From assembly GCA_018402565.1 (NCBI GenBank), contig JAGYIQ010000006.1, forward strand, positions 1 to 64,000: a DNA stretch of 64,000 nucleotides, given 5' to 3'. The DNA comes from Pirellulaceae bacterium. GTDB lineage: Bacteria > Planctomycetota > Planctomycetia > Pirellulales > Pirellulaceae. The number at the start of each line of letters is the position of its first letter. Positions within the stretch are counted from its first letter, which is position 1. The notes under the pieces are model-generated. The model searched no databases and had not been told where the DNA came from. It was given only the letters and a program-made list of their open reading frames with translations. A program made the position numbers and the translations under genes. Of the stretch, positions 39,941 through 50,092 are shown piece by piece.

Positions 39941-42900
39941 CTATTCACCTTTGGCTCGACAGTACTCGTCGAACCGAGGCCATTCTCGAGAATTATCCGG
40001 GTCGATGTCTTGACCCGGCTCGGCCATTTTTGAACCCGAGTCGAGTATTTTTTGGATCAAGGCCTGACGCCGTCCCTCGAGTTCCGTTCGCCAGTTCTCG
40101 TCGGCAGCGCGATCGAAGTACTTCGCGCCATCGATCCAAGTTTCCTCCACCCGGGAGAGGGTCGAGAGCGGTGACCCTGACCAGACAACGAGATCGGCGT
40201 GCTTGCCGACTTCCAACGAGCCGACGTGCTGATCGACTCGGAGTTGCTTGGCTGGGTTTAGCGTCACGAACTTCAACGCTTCGGCTGGTTCGATTCCGCC
40301 GTACTTGACTGCCTTGGCCGCTTCATGGTTCATGCGACGCCCCAATTCTCCGTCGTCAGAGTTGAAGCTTACGACCACTCCCTCGTTATGCATGATAGCC
40401 CCGGCGTGCGGGATGGCATCTGCAACTTCGAGCTTGTACGCCCACCAGTCGGCAAAGGCACTGGCCATGGCCCCATGATGAGCCATGGAGTCCGCTACTT
40501 TGTAGCCCTCGAGAATATGTTGAAAGGTCCCGATTTGCACATGGAATTCGTCCAGGGTGCGGATCAATGCCAGGATCTCGTCCTGGCGATAGCTGTGGCA
40601 ATGAATCCAACGCGTGCCATCCACGATTTCCGAGAGTGCCTCGAGTTCCAGGTCGATGCGTGGCGGCAAGCCGGCGCGGCGATTGGCCCATTGCCGGTGT
40701 CGCAGGCGATACTCGGTTGCATTGTAAAATGCATCGCGAATGATCTGTTCCACGCCCATGCGACTACCGGGATAGCGGGTAGAAGGTGAGGAACTGTTGC
40801 TGCGTTTGACGTTCTCGCCCAGGGCAAATTTGATTCCAGGAGGGGCCTCTTGGAACTTTAGTCGTTCATCGTTGACGCCCCAGCGGAGTTTAATAACCTG
40901 ATTCTGGCCTCCGATTGGGTTGGCGGAGCCATGCAGGACGTTGGCGGCGGTAAGGCCACCCGCCAGTTGTCGATAGATCGTAATGTCATTGCAGTCCACA
41001 AAATCTCCGATGCGGACTTCAGATGTGACTGCTTGAGTTCCTTCGTTGACGCCACTGTCGGTGGCTGCATGGGAGTGGCAGTCGATCAAGCCGGGTGACA
41101 GGTGGCGACCTTGCCCTTCAACGACCACAGTTCCCTCCGGCAAGTCGGCCTCAGTAATCGCAGCCGCATCAACGAATACTTGTTGAATCTTGCCGTCTTG
41201 GACCAGGACCGAGCCGCCCTGCAAGATCCCGTCTGGGCCACTGGTCCACACGATGAAGTCCCTGAAAAGCACCGAAGTTGATACTTCGGGGGAGGCCGGT
41301 CGGCCGTACATACCCAGGGGGTAATTTACCGGGTAAGATGCTCGGGCTGGAGCCTTTGACGCCTCAGGGGTGGTTGCCGATTTGGAGTTGTTCTCGGGGG
41401 CTGCGGCGTCTGCAATCTTGTCCGAAGATTCTTGAGGAACTTTTTCGCTCGCATCCTCCTCGGGCTTGGCTTCAGCGGCATCCGTCGGAGGATTAGTGGC
41501 GGGAGCACTTTCCCGTACGTGTGGCACGAGTGTCAGCGGAGCAGCAGTTCCGTCGGCCCACACCCAGCGGCCGACATATCCAGCTGAACTTTTTCCATCG
41601 ACAGCGACGCTCCACCTCGCGACGCCAGATACTGGCAGTCCTTCTTGCGCGACTCCGCCCAAGACTTGTCCGTCGAAACGCAGTTTATCGAACTTGACCG
41701 CCGGCTTCGCTTCCGTCTCGACTTGCGTTTCCTTCTCCTCGTTTGCGGAGGGGAGCGTCTTAGGCTCCATGACTTTCATCGACAGCCTGTCGCCGCTGCG
41801 TCGTACCTCAACCGTAGCGCTCCAAGCGGGAGCTGGGCCGAACGCGGCCACTTGCAAGTCCCACGATCCGCTGAGGTCGACCGTGGAGGTGGGCTGAATC
41901 TTGTAAGGGCGACCGGACACCCAAGTTTGAGCGATCTTTGTCTTGGCGGAGAACAGATCTCCATCGGCAATAACGAAGCTCGCTAATTTGCCACGGACCA
42001 GTGATCCAAGTTGGTCATCCACTCCAAGGAGCTGGGCTGCGTCGATGGTCAACGCTCGGAGGGCCGCCTCGGGAGCGAGCCCACGCTCGACGGCCACGCG
42101 AATTTGCGAAAGGAAGTTTTTGGGACTATCGAGGCCAGCTGAAGTAAACGCGAGTTGGATCTGTCGCTCAGCGAGACGAGCCGGATTTTCAGGGGCGTGG
42201 TCCCAGTGCATCAAAGACTCTAAGGTCACCGAATGAGCGGCTTCGACCGACGCCACGTTCGGTGCGGGCGGGAAGTTGACTGGGCAGATGATCGCTCGAC
42301 CAGTCGCCGCTACGTCGTCGAGTCGTCGGTATTCGCGGCCAGAGCCGATTACCGTGAGTCGCAGGCCGAACTCTCGAGCGAAACGGTCTGCACGGAGGAC
42401 AGCCAACTCATTGCCAGCTCGAACGAATAGGGTCCGCTCTCCGTTGATCAGCGGAGCCATGGCAGCCAGAGTCACGTTGGTCTCGGGGAGCGGGATCGAG
42501 GGGTCTGTCTTAACCGCTTGCCATGCGTCTCGATACCACCGCGTGTCGTACAAGGCTTGCCTCGCCAACGCGACGGCACCCATCGGCGAACTGGGGTATC
42601 CACCTGTCACCGGATCGGGCGTGCTGCTCCGCCGACCTCGAGTTACAGTCAGGACTGCCGCTTGCCCAACTTCCGATCGAACGATCTGACGATTTGGCGT
42701 TACGTTTGGTCCGCCGAGGCTGGCCACTGCGCCAACCCCGTCGATGACGGCACCCGCGGGAGCGAACCATGCCGCCACAAAGCCTTGTGCTCGCCGGGTT
42801 TCGTCGTCCGTCAGGTCGTTGGAGAGGAAGTCCCGAACGTCCAGTTCACCACGGATCTTCGGATTCCAATAAGCATGGGGAGGTGCGGCAGGATCGATTG

Positions 42901-43225
42901 AAACTGCCAGATACGAATCGATTAGTCCCGGGTAAACGACTTGGCCCGTCAAATCGATGAGGGAAAAATCGTCCGGTACGACGACTGACGATCGATCTCC
43001 GACCGCCAAAATCTTTCCTGCTTGGACCAATAAGACGCCGTCTTCGATTTGGCGACCGTCGCCGACGACCAGCCTAGCGCCGACCAGTGCATATTTCTCG
43101 GGCGAGTGAGTTTGAAGTCCCTGGGTTTGACGCGTGTCGTCAATCTGTTGAGCCTGCAACTCGAGAACAGACGTAAGGATGACAAGTAGCGTCCAGATCC
43201 ATGGTTTCATAAGTCGCATTCCCAT
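39941..43225 (-). CDS. Exported double amidohydrolase (two fused domains)
   Basis: 1094 residues with a signal peptide (MKPWIWTLLVILTSVLELQAQ near the start). Two amidohydrolase-like halves are joined by a linker of about 130 acidic and Ala/Pro-rich residues (around 560-640). The first half (to ~460) has VYPGLIDSYLAV where the metal-binding HxH should be, so it is probably inactive. The second half has the intact PGLIDCHSHAATD, WIHCHSYRQDE, GTFQHILEGY and VSFNSDDGELGRRMNHEA with catalytic Asp candidates. Planctomycetes often carry such exported pairs; the substrate (cyclic amide or peptide-like) cannot be told. It is followed by the 449-residue homologue, likely one transcript. A BatA-like or carrier domain was looked for in the linker and not seen. 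Confidence 0.82.
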   Translation of the reverse strand: MGMRLMKPWIWTLLVILTSVLELQAQQIDDTRQTQGLQTHSPEKYALVGARLVVGDGRQIEDGVLLVQAGKILAVGDRSSVVVPDDFSLIDLTGQVVYPGLIDSYLAVSIDPAAPPHAYWNPKIRGELDVRDFLSNDLTDDETRRAQGFVAAWFAPAGAVIDGVGAVASLGGPNVTPNRQIVRSEVGQAAVLTVTRGRRSSTPDPVTGGYPSSPMGAVALARQALYDTRWYRDAWQAVKTDPSIPLPETNVTLAAMAPLINGERTLFVRAGNELAVLRADRFAREFGLRLTVIGSGREYRRLDDVAATGRAIICPVNFPPAPNVASVEAAHSVTLESLMHWDHAPENPARLAERQIQLAFTSAGLDSPKNFLSQIRVAVERGLAPEAALRALTIDAAQLLGVDDQLGSLVRGKLASFVIADGDLFSAKTKIAQTWVSGRPYKIQPTSTVDLSGSWDLQVAAFGPAPAWSATVEVRRSGDRLSMKVMEPKTLPSANEEKETQVETEAKPAVKFDKLRFDGQVLGGVAQEGLPVSGVARWSVAVDGKSSAGYVGRWVWADGTAAPLTLVPHVRESAPATNPPTDAAEAKPEEDASEKVPQESSDKIADAAAPENNSKSATTPEASKAPARASYPVNYPLGMYGRPASPEVSTSVLFRDFIVWTSGPDGILQGGSVLVQDGKIQQVFVDAAAITEADLPEGTVVVEGQGRHLSPGLIDCHSHAATDSGVNEGTQAVTSEVRIGDFVDCNDITIYRQLAGGLTAANVLHGSANPIGGQNQVIKLRWGVNDERLKFQEAPPGIKFALGENVKRSNSSSPSTRYPGSRMGVEQIIRDAFYNATEYRLRHRQWANRRAGLPPRIDLELEALSEIVDGTRWIHCHSYRQDEILALIRTLDEFHVQIGTFQHILEGYKVADSMAHHGAMASAFADWWAYKLEVADAIPHAGAIMHNEGVVVSFNSDDGELGRRMNHEAAKAVKYGGIEPAEALKFVTLNPAKQLRVDQHVGSLEVGKHADLVVWSGSPLSTLSRVEETWIDGAKYFDRAADENWRTELEGRRQALIQKILDSGSKMAEPGQDIDPDNSREWPRFDEYCRAKGE

Positions 43226-44032
43226 TCCCGTAAATTTGTAGACGCGGCCTGGGTGAGGCCGATCCTGACCTGCCTATCTTAACATGCGGCAACGCCAGAG
43301 ACACGCTTTCTGGACGAATTACTGTCAGTTTTTGCTCGGATCACGAACGCTGGACCCAACATCGCTCCAGCATCGTACGCAACTCAATCGCGGAGTGTGT
43401 CAAATTGATACACCCATGCATCGGAGGTGACGAAGTCGTGAGGGTCTTCGGGCGCGCCTGCCCCCAGCGTTGAATAACCGGTCCCATGTCACCCATTACG
43501 CCAGCATCTACACCAAGTTGCCTGTCACCCCGTGGCGATGCGTTGTCACCGCGGAAGTCCGTTACGCCCTTTGCCTGTCCCCTTTGGTCTGTCCCCTTTG
43601 GCGAACACCTCCGTTGCCTGTCCCGTTTGGTGCCTTCCGTCCCCTTTGGTGCCTGGCTCTGCCTGGACAGCGAGGGCCGGTTTGCCTTAGTGGGGCTCTT
43701 TTGGGCTGCTAAAGCGGCTTTAGTGTTGGGAGCTTCCCTGTCCATTGCCCCTTTCTTGCCTGTCCCCACTTGGCGTCTGCCGCTTCCTTGCCTGCCCCTA
43801 CTTGGTGCCCCCAATTGGAGGGACGTGCCCTTGCCTGTCCCCGTTTGGCGCCTCCCCGTTTGGCGGTCGCAAGTCGGGTGTCGTCGCGGCGGGTTCGAGC
43901 GGCTGAAATGGGTGGTTTTAGAGTTGGCAAAAAGTGGTGGATTGGGTCGACTCGTGGCATTGTGGCGCGGTATGCTCGTAGTGCCTCGGCGTGTACAACC
44001 GTTGGCATTATCGTCTGATCGGAGGTTAGCTA
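43226..44032. repeat. Intergenic region with scattered GCCTGTCCCC words
   Basis: No gene is credible. Between about 43500 and 43860 the words CCTGTCCCCTTTGG, GCCTGTCCC and TTTGGCG recur at irregular spacing. Frames across it on both strands translate only this stutter. The last 120 bp before galE are unique and should carry its promoter. Confidence 0.7.
44021..44025 (+). promoter_or_regulatory. Shine-Dalgarno site of galE
   Basis: GGAGG seven bases before the ATG at 44033. Confidence 0.75.
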
Positions 44033-45049
44033 ATGGCAGTCTTGGTAACGGGTGGCGCGGGTTATATTGGTTCTCACGCCGTTTTGGCTCTGCTGGAGCA
44101 AGGATTGGACGTGGTCGTTGTGGACAATTTGTCCAATAGCAGCGCCGAGTCCTTGCGGCGAGTGAGTGAGATCGTGGATCGTGCCCCTGTTTTTGTCGAA
44201 GGGGATATTCGTGATCGAGAGCTTCTGGATGGCCTCTTCACTGGACATCCGATCGACAGCGTCATCCACTTTGCCGGGCTGAAATCGGTTGGCGAGTCGG
44301 TTAGCAAGCCCCTGGAGTATTACGACAACAACGTCGTTGGTACCGTCCGTCTGCTCCAGTCCATGGCGGCCGCTAACGTGAAACGTTTGGTGTTTAGCTC
44401 GTCAGCGACGGTTTACGGCGAACCGGCCAGCGTTCCGATTCGTGAAGACTTCCCGCGTTCGTATACCAACCCGTACGGGGCCACAAAACTGCATATTGAA
44501 GATATGCTGCGCGACCTGTATCAAGGGGACAACACCTGGAAAGTCGCCCTGTTGCGCTATTTTAACCCAGTTGGGGCGCATCCAAGCGGACGAATTGGGG
44601 AATCTCCAAATGGGATCCCAAACAACTTGATGCCGTATGTCACGCAAGTCGCGGTGGGCAAACGCGAATTCTTGAGTGTGTTTGGCTCGGACTATCCCAC
44701 GCCTGACGGCACGGGTGTACGGGACTACATTCATGTGATGGATCTGGTGGAAGGGCACCTGGCTGCTTTACGGACATTGGACCGAGAGCCATTTATTACG
44801 TGCAATCTGGGGACCGGTGTCGGATATAGCGTCCTGCAGATGGTGGCTGCTTTCGAAAAGTCGACCGGAAAGAAGGTGCCTTACAAACTGGTCGATCGTC
44901 GCCCTGGGGATGTCGCCGAGTGTTACGCAGATCCGCGACATGCGGCTGAGTTGATGGGGTGGCGTGCCAGTCGAAATCTGGAGGATATGTGTCGTGATCA
45001 TGGCAAGTGGCAGTTCGATAACCCGCTGGGCTACAGTGTTTCCCAGTAG
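44033..45049 (+). CDS. galE: UDP-glucose 4-epimerase
   Basis: 338 residues. Extended short-chain dehydrogenase that interconverts UDP-glucose and UDP-galactose with bound NAD. N-terminal GGAGYIG (7-13) binds NAD; Ser124 in FSSSATVYG and Y148-GAT-K152 form the catalytic triad. [28 protein letters not shown] and DYIHVMDL are typical of GalE rather than other epimerases. Length is normal. GGAGG precedes the start. Transcribed with lpxK 252 bp downstream at most; the two products both feed cell-envelope synthesis (sugar nucleotides and lipid A). Confidence 0.95.
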   Translation: MAVLVTGGAGYIGSHAVLALLEQGLDVVVVDNLSNSSAESLRRVSEIVDRAPVFVEGDIRDRELLDGLFTGHPIDSVIHFAGLKSVGESVSKPLEYYDNNVVGTVRLLQSMAAANVKRLVFSSSATVYGEPASVPIREDFPRSYTNPYGATKLHIEDMLRDLYQGDNTWKVALLRYFNPVGAHPSGRIGESPNGIPNNLMPYVTQVAVGKREFLSVFGSDYPTPDGTGVRDYIHVMDLVEGHLAALRTLDREPFITCNLGTGVGYSVLQMVAAFEKSTGKKVPYKLVDRRPGDVAECYADPRHAAELMGWRASRNLEDMCRDHGKWQFDNPLGYSVSQ

Positions 45050-45301
45050 AACTCACTTTTTATGGAGCCTCTGCGTTCTTGGCCGAACAAGCTACTGACG
45101 TTTCGATTTCGACGATTTTGCTGTAACATGTGTGGCGTGCTAAGGTCGCTGGGAACTCGCCTGTTTCGTTGAGAATCGGCAGCTCGCCTTTTTCGGGTCT
45201 GAGGAGTGGCTACGGACCGTCGTAATGCGGTTATGGGCCGAGCCAGCAACGCGATTAAGCTCATTTCACATCGCCAAGGAAAGTCGAACAGAAACCTGAG
45301 G

Positions 45302-46411
45302 ATGGCCAATAACACCAACCGACTGGGTTTGCTCAAGTGGTTGCCCGTCATTAGTGGGCAGGAAACAACGATTCGCGCGAGTTTACTCCGCTCGCTGCTA
45401 TTTTTTCTGTCAATATTCTATCGAATCGGGCTGGCTTGGAAGTCACGACGTTGGCAGCGGCCTGGGACAGTCGTGAAGCTGTCTGTACCGGTAATCAGTG
45501 TCGGGAACTTGACCACCGGTGGTACCGGCAAAACTCCAGTCGTGCAGTGGGTTTGTCGGGAGCTTCGGCAGCAGGGAGTGAAAGTTGCGTTGCTGAGTCG
45601 TGGGTATGGTCAGCTTGAGGGTGGCGGGAATGACGAAGCATTAGAGCTGGAATTGTCGCTGCCAGACGTTCCTCATCTGCAGGACCCGGACAGGGTCAAA
45701 ATCGCCGAGATTGCGATCGAGGAACTCGAAAGCGAGTGCCTGGTCTTGGACGACGGCTATCAGCATCGCCGTTTGGCGAGAGATCTTGATTTGTTGCTGA
45801 TTGATGCAACCTGTCCATTTGGCTACGGGTACTTGCTGCCTCGAGGCTTGTTGCGCGAGCCGCTATCAGCCATCAAGCGAGCGGACGCCGTCATTCTGAG
45901 TCGTTGTGACTTGGTGACCGATGAAGCACTGGCAGAGATTGTCTCGATCATCCAGCGGCATCGGCGCTCAAGTGATGTCCCTATAGCCAAGTCGGCCCAC
46001 TCGCCTGTAGCCTTGCTAGACACCCGAGGAACTCGGCGTGGAGTGGAGCAGCTGGCGGGACGCTCGGTTGTGGCATTTTGTGGAGTAGGTAACCCGACTG
46101 CTTTTTTTCAGACATTGAGTCGGGCGGGGGCGACTGTCGTGGAGAAACGAGTTTTCCCCGACCACCATATCTACAAACAAGAGGATCTCAGTGATCTGCG
46201 TCAGTGGGTGTCTGCCCTCGTCGATTCTTGTGTCGTCAAAGGGGAAAGTCCGCCGAGTTTGGTCGTTACCACGCGGAAAGATCTTGTGAAACTGCATCTT
46301 GCCCAAATAGCTGGGGTCGACTTGCTAGCAGTTGAAGTCGAGATCCAGATCTTTACCGAGGAGCAAGCCGTCCGGGAGTTGCTTATGCAGGCGGCAAACA
46401 GTCCCGCTTGA
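45302..46411 (+). CDS. lpxK: Tetraacyldisaccharide 4'-kinase
   Basis: 369 residues from the ATG at 45302. Inner-membrane kinase that phosphorylates the 4' position of the lipid A precursor. An N-terminal hydrophobic helix ([19 protein letters not shown]) is followed by [17 protein letters not shown] with P-loop at 73-79, then [28 protein letters not shown] and [15 protein letters not shown], all typical of LpxK, and [12 protein letters not shown]-initiated frame extends upstream to 45206 but adds only basic, unconserved residues, so the inner ATG is preferred. Its presence shows that the organism makes lipid A. No operon partner is certain; galE is upstream on the same strand. Confidence 0.93.
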   Translation: MANNTNRLGLLKWLPVISGQETTIRASLLRSLLFFLSIFYRIGLAWKSRRWQRPGTVVKLSVPVISVGNLTTGGTGKTPVVQWVCRELRQQGVKVALLSRGYGQLEGGGNDEALELELSLPDVPHLQDPDRVKIAEIAIEELESECLVLDDGYQHRRLARDLDLLLIDATCPFGYGYLLPRGLLREPLSAIKRADAVILSRCDLVTDEALAEIVSIIQRHRRSSDVPIAKSAHSPVALLDTRGTRRGVEQLAGRSVVAFCGVGNPTAFFQTLSRAGATVVEKRVFPDHHIYKQEDLSDLRQWVSALVDSCVVKGESPPSLVVTTRKDLVKLHLAQIAGVDLLAVEVEIQIFTEEQAVRELLMQAANSPA

Positions 46412-46838
46412 ACGTGTTTACATAATAGTAGACTTGCCGCGATTGAAATTGAAGTCTATTTGCGATTCTCGCGAGATAACGCGGTTTGGCGTTAAATAGT
46501 CGATAGTTATTCTGTATCCCCGTTTTGTCAGCGAGACGCGGCACCAGGCGTTTGATCACTAGACGAGAAAAAGCGATCGCGTTAGCGAGTTGTTGGGACC
46601 CAAAATCATTGACGAAAAAAAATGTGTTTTTTAGCCGAGGGCTGTTGCAATGTCCTGCGGCTCGGTGTAGCTTTTCATTTTATGGCGTGGTTTATTGCAC
46701 CGCCAGTTTTTGAGTTTCCGGGAATGACTGCCGGTTTGTTTGTATCGCGTTGAGTTTCGTAGGGTTACGGCATCAGCGTTAACCGCCTTTTGGCTTCTGT
46801 ACAAAATTTGTGTTTCTACACGAAAGGAGTCCCTGGCT
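46412..46838. other. Intergenic region between lpxK and the RAYT-like gene
   Basis: 427 bp, AT-rich compared with the genes. TAGACTT and AAGTCTA at about 46430-46460 can pair around a 16-nt loop just after lpxK, a weak terminator candidate. No gene is seen. Confidence 0.4.
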
Positions 46839-48308
46839 ATGGCTAGAGCGAAACGTGGTAAGAGCGTGGACCCGTCGCGGGTTCAAGTGATGCATGTCTA
46901 CAATCGATGTGCTCGGCAAGGGCATTTGTTGGGGCGAGATCCCGAAACTGGCAAAGATCGCAGTCACCGCCGAGGCTGGGTGAGGGAGCGGCTGCAGCAT
47001 TTGGCGGGAATTTTTGCAGTAGAAATACTCACTTATGCAGTGCTATCCACGCACACGCATCAGGTGGTACGCAGTCGGCCGGATCTGGCCCAGGAGTGGG
47101 ACCCCGAGACGATTGCGCGGCGATGGTTGTCGATCACCCCGAAGTTCGACCGGAAGACAGGGGAACTGCTGGAACCAACTGCAATCGCTATCAAGCGGAT
47201 TGCCGATGATGCCAAACGCGTCGAAAAATTGAGACTGCGGCTGTCGGACATCAGCTGGTGGATGCGTTACTTTGCCCAGTACATCGCGGTTCGAGCCAAT
47301 CGCGAAGACGGTCGAAATGGGAATTTCTGGGACGCGCGTTTTAAGGCGGAGTTGCTGCTCGATGTGGCCTCCGTTCTTCGGTGCCTACTGTATGTCGACT
47401 TGAACTTGGTTCGAGCCGGGATGGCCGAATCAATCCAGGAATCGGACTTCACTGGCGCGAAAGACCGGTTGGACGATCTACGCGTGGCGTTGGCGGTCCA
47501 GGACGACGGTCAATTGCGGCTGATGCTGGAGCCCGGTGGGGATGCTTTCCACTGGGAGCGTCTCGACCATCCCTGCAGCGGCTGGCTGAGCCCAATCGAA
47601 CTCGATGGACGCCCCTTGGGAATGCTGCAAGCCGAAGCGGCCCGCGATAGCCTTCCGGAAATGGTCGCCACCGAGGGGACGAAGCCGGATGCTGCTCGCG
47701 TCATTCTGTCGTGGGAGACGGGCATCAGCGATGGCATGGCGAAAGCCAAGTTCGCTGATTCTGAAGGAGGCGTCTCTACAGGGGGCACTGAAGGAGCCTC
47801 GGTAGGCGTCGCAGCCGAGACAATTGGAGGACAAGACATACAAGCAGACGACCCAATCCCGTCGTCGGCGGAGTCACAGATGGCAGGCGGCACTTCTGAG
47901 AACGGTTCGGGAGACAGTGCGACCGATGCCGGTGAGCAGGCGGCAATGGAGACGTTTGCTCGTCGAGCGAGCGATAAGGGGGCAGTGCCGCTGTCGTTGG
48001 CGAAGTACTTGATGTTACTGGATCTCGTGGGACGTCGCAGGCGGGCTGGCGGTGGCGGTGTGATTGACGAGCAGGTCGAAACGTTGATCGCGGAACTCGG
48101 TATCCAAGTGCCTATTTTGATCGAATCGATTCTGGTATTCGATAAACGCTACGACATCCCGGCGCAACCAGCGCGTGATTCTCGGATCGAAACTACCAGC
48201 GACGCCGCATCTGTCGCCATTCCCACACCGAAAGAACCCGCAGTTCCTGGAACTCAGGACGGTTCTAAGAGTGGCGAAGGGAATTCGGCGATGGTTCGCC
48301 AGCCGTGA
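46839..48308 (+). CDS. RAYT-like Y1 transposase-family protein with long C-terminal tail
   Basis: 489 residues from the ATG at 46839, which has AAAGGAG at 46823-46829; a longer frame from 46740 has no such site. The N-terminal ~215 residues look like a Y1/HUH single-strand DNA transposase: VMHVYNRCARQGHLLG, then FAVEILTYAVLSTHTHQVVRSR with the HxH pair (H72, H74), and NFWDARFKAELLLD with YVDLNLVRAGM. Beyond the fold there is a ~270-residue tail that is Gly/Ala/Glu-rich with low complexity, which IS200-type proteins lack. No terminal inverted repeats or target duplication are visible, so it is probably a stationary, domesticated relative rather than an active IS. It is not close in sequence to the RAYT at 23352. 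Confidence 0.78.
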   Translation: MARAKRGKSVDPSRVQVMHVYNRCARQGHLLGRDPETGKDRSHRRGWVRERLQHLAGIFAVEILTYAVLSTHTHQVVRSRPDLAQEWDPETIARRWLSITPKFDRKTGELLEPTAIAIKRIADDAKRVEKLRLRLSDISWWMRYFAQYIAVRANREDGRNGNFWDARFKAELLLDVASVLRCLLYVDLNLVRAGMAESIQESDFTGAKDRLDDLRVALAVQDDGQLRLMLEPGGDAFHWERLDHPCSGWLSPIELDGRPLGMLQAEAARDSLPEMVATEGTKPDAARVILSWETGISDGMAKAKFADSEGGVSTGGTEGASVGVAAETIGGQDIQADDPIPSSAESQMAGGTSENGSGDSATDAGEQAAMETFARRASDKGAVPLSLAKYLMLLDLVGRRRRAGGGGVIDEQVETLIAELGIQVPILIESILVFDKRYDIPAQPARDSRIETTSDAASVAIPTPKEPAVPGTQDGSKSGEGNSAMVRQP

Positions 48309-48929
48309 CTGCCTAGAGATTGTTTTAACAATCACTAGGGCAGCGGCAGTCTCCGGGTTGATTCACACTCAGGACGATGACACCATCGTCCGCCGGGGCT
48401 GTCGTGTTCCGCCACTGGTGGGTGCTTACCACAAAAGTGCTCCGAAGTTGGACGTTCGAGGGCGATGGCGTTGCGGAAGCTCGCCATCTTGACTGTCTCT
48501 ACGTGTCGTTGGCCACCGCCGACTCAGCTCATCGGCAAGAAACACGTTTTCACGATCTAACACGCTTGGATTTGCGTGGGACATAGCACAGCGAGTCAAT
48601 GAACAACTGACTAACAGCAAAATTGCCTGTCCCCGATTCTTTTCGCGCAAACCGAAGTATTGCGTTTCCCTGCTATCCCGCTTTTGCCTGTCCCCGCTGC
48701 CATGCCTACCGGTCGCGGGTGGTTTTGTTGGGGACAGGCAACCGACGGGGACCTGCAACTAGTTGGGGACAGGCAACGGACTGATGGCCCACGACATGAA
48801 ATTGCCTGTCCCCGTTGTTTTTCCCAAGTTCTGCCTGGGGCCAGGCAAAACTTGGGAACCGCTGGGGCCAGGCAAATATTGGGTCGGGTTCTGTCGGGTT
48901 CCTGGGGTCAGGCAAATATGGGGTTCGGC
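48309..48929. repeat. Intergenic region with GCCTG-N-CCCC words
   Basis: The stretch 48620-48920 holds GCCTGTCCCC several times on both strands (for instance near 48627, 48689 and 48808), as well as GGGGCCAGGCAAA and GGGGTCAGGCAAA variants. The first 300 bp after the RAYT-like gene look unique and non-coding. No gene is called. Confidence 0.65.
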
Positions 48930-50030
48930 TTAGGTCAGATCGGGGCGGGAGGCCTGTAAGGCGGGTACGATCTGACGGATAAGCTCTTCTTGGTTGCGGT
49001 CGGCGATGAGGGTGGCGTCGGGAGTGTGAACGACAATCAGGTTGGAGACGCCGGCAGTCACGACCAGGTGCGAGCCCTGGGCTTGGATGACGCAGTCGGT
49101 GGAATCCAGTGCCACGTGTTGGCCCACGGCGTGATTGCCGTGGCTGTCGGCTGGTACAAGCCGAGCCAGACTATTCCAGTTGCCGACATCGTCCCAGGCG
49201 AAGGGTGCTTCAACGACGGCGACGGATGGGTAATGCTCCATGACCGCATAATCGATGCTCCGACCCGTGATGCGTGGGAATTGCTCAGCCAACACGTCCG
49301 GGAATGCTGGTGTATCGGCAGCAGCCACGATTTCGTCGATCGGTCCCATGATCTCAGGAGCATATTTCCGAATCGCCTTGAGAACCGTGTCGGCTCGCCA
49401 GACAAAAATGCCGGCATTCCAGAAAAACTGGCCCGACTTCAAGAAGTCTTCGGCGACTTCGAGAGTCGGTTTTTCGCGAAACTGCTTCACCTGCGAGGCG
49501 ATAATGGGATCGCGCGAGTCAACGACTTGTTTGACCGTGACCGGTTGCTGTGGATCTCGCTCTATGTAACCAAAGGCAGTCGCTGGGTAACTGGGGCGAA
49601 TTCCAAAGGTGACGATTCGATCCGGTTGTTCATTGACGATTGCCGCGGCAAAGCGGATGCCTGCTTGGAAGTCCTGGTCGGTTTGAATGACGTGATCGGA
49701 GGGCATCACAACTTGAACCGCATCGGGATCCTGGCGTAGTGCCAATCCAGCGGCCAGGGCAACGCAGGGCGCGGTGTCCCTTTTGCAGGGTTCCCCGAGT
49801 ATGCCATGATCGGGCAGTTCCGGCAGTTGTTCTCGGACGAGTGCCACTAGGGATTGGTTGGTAACAACCATGGTGCGATCGGGTGGGATCAAGGCCGCAA
49901 TCCGATCGAAGGTGGATTGTATGAGAGTCCGTTTTCCACCCATGCTGAGGAACTGTTTGGGGAACCCTGAGCGACTAGCGGGCCAAAAACGTGTTCCCGA
50001 GCCTCCGGCCATGATGACGGCATGTAGCAT
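48930..50030 (-). CDS. manC: Mannose-1-phosphate guanylyltransferase
   Basis: 366 residues from the ATG at 50028-50030; a frame from 50171 overlaps the VWA gene and is rejected. Makes GDP-mannose from mannose 1-phosphate and GTP in the cytosol. N-terminal nucleotidyltransferase motif VIMAGGSGTRFWPASR and FPKQFLSMGG, then MPSDHVI and FWNAGIFVWRAD are typical. The C-terminus ends soon after the left-handed helix part (AFAWDDVGNW, VVHTPDATLIADR), without the phosphomannose isomerase domain of bifunctional ManC, so it is the short type. It starts 62 bp after the VWA gene on the same strand and may be co-transcribed, although the functions differ. Confidence 0.9.
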   Translation of the reverse strand: MLHAVIMAGGSGTRFWPASRSGFPKQFLSMGGKRTLIQSTFDRIAALIPPDRTMVVTNQSLVALVREQLPELPDHGILGEPCKRDTAPCVALAAGLALRQDPDAVQVVMPSDHVIQTDQDFQAGIRFAAAIVNEQPDRIVTFGIRPSYPATAFGYIERDPQQPVTVKQVVDSRDPIIASQVKQFREKPTLEVAEDFLKSGQFFWNAGIFVWRADTVLKAIRKYAPEIMGPIDEIVAAADTPAFPDVLAEQFPRITGRSIDYAVMEHYPSVAVVEAPFAWDDVGNWNSLARLVPADSHGNHAVGQHVALDSTDCVIQAQGSHLVVTAGVSNLIVVHTPDATLIADRNQEELIRQIVPALQASRPDLT

Positions 50031-50092
50031 TCTGTGAGCTTTCAGAGAAAGGCATGTTCCTAAGCTTGGAGCGTTACACTCCCAGCGGTAGT

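Noticed and set aside
45206..45301. Longer LpxK start at a GTG
   Set aside because: The additional 32 residues are basic, not typical of LpxK, and the inner ATG directly precedes the membrane helix.
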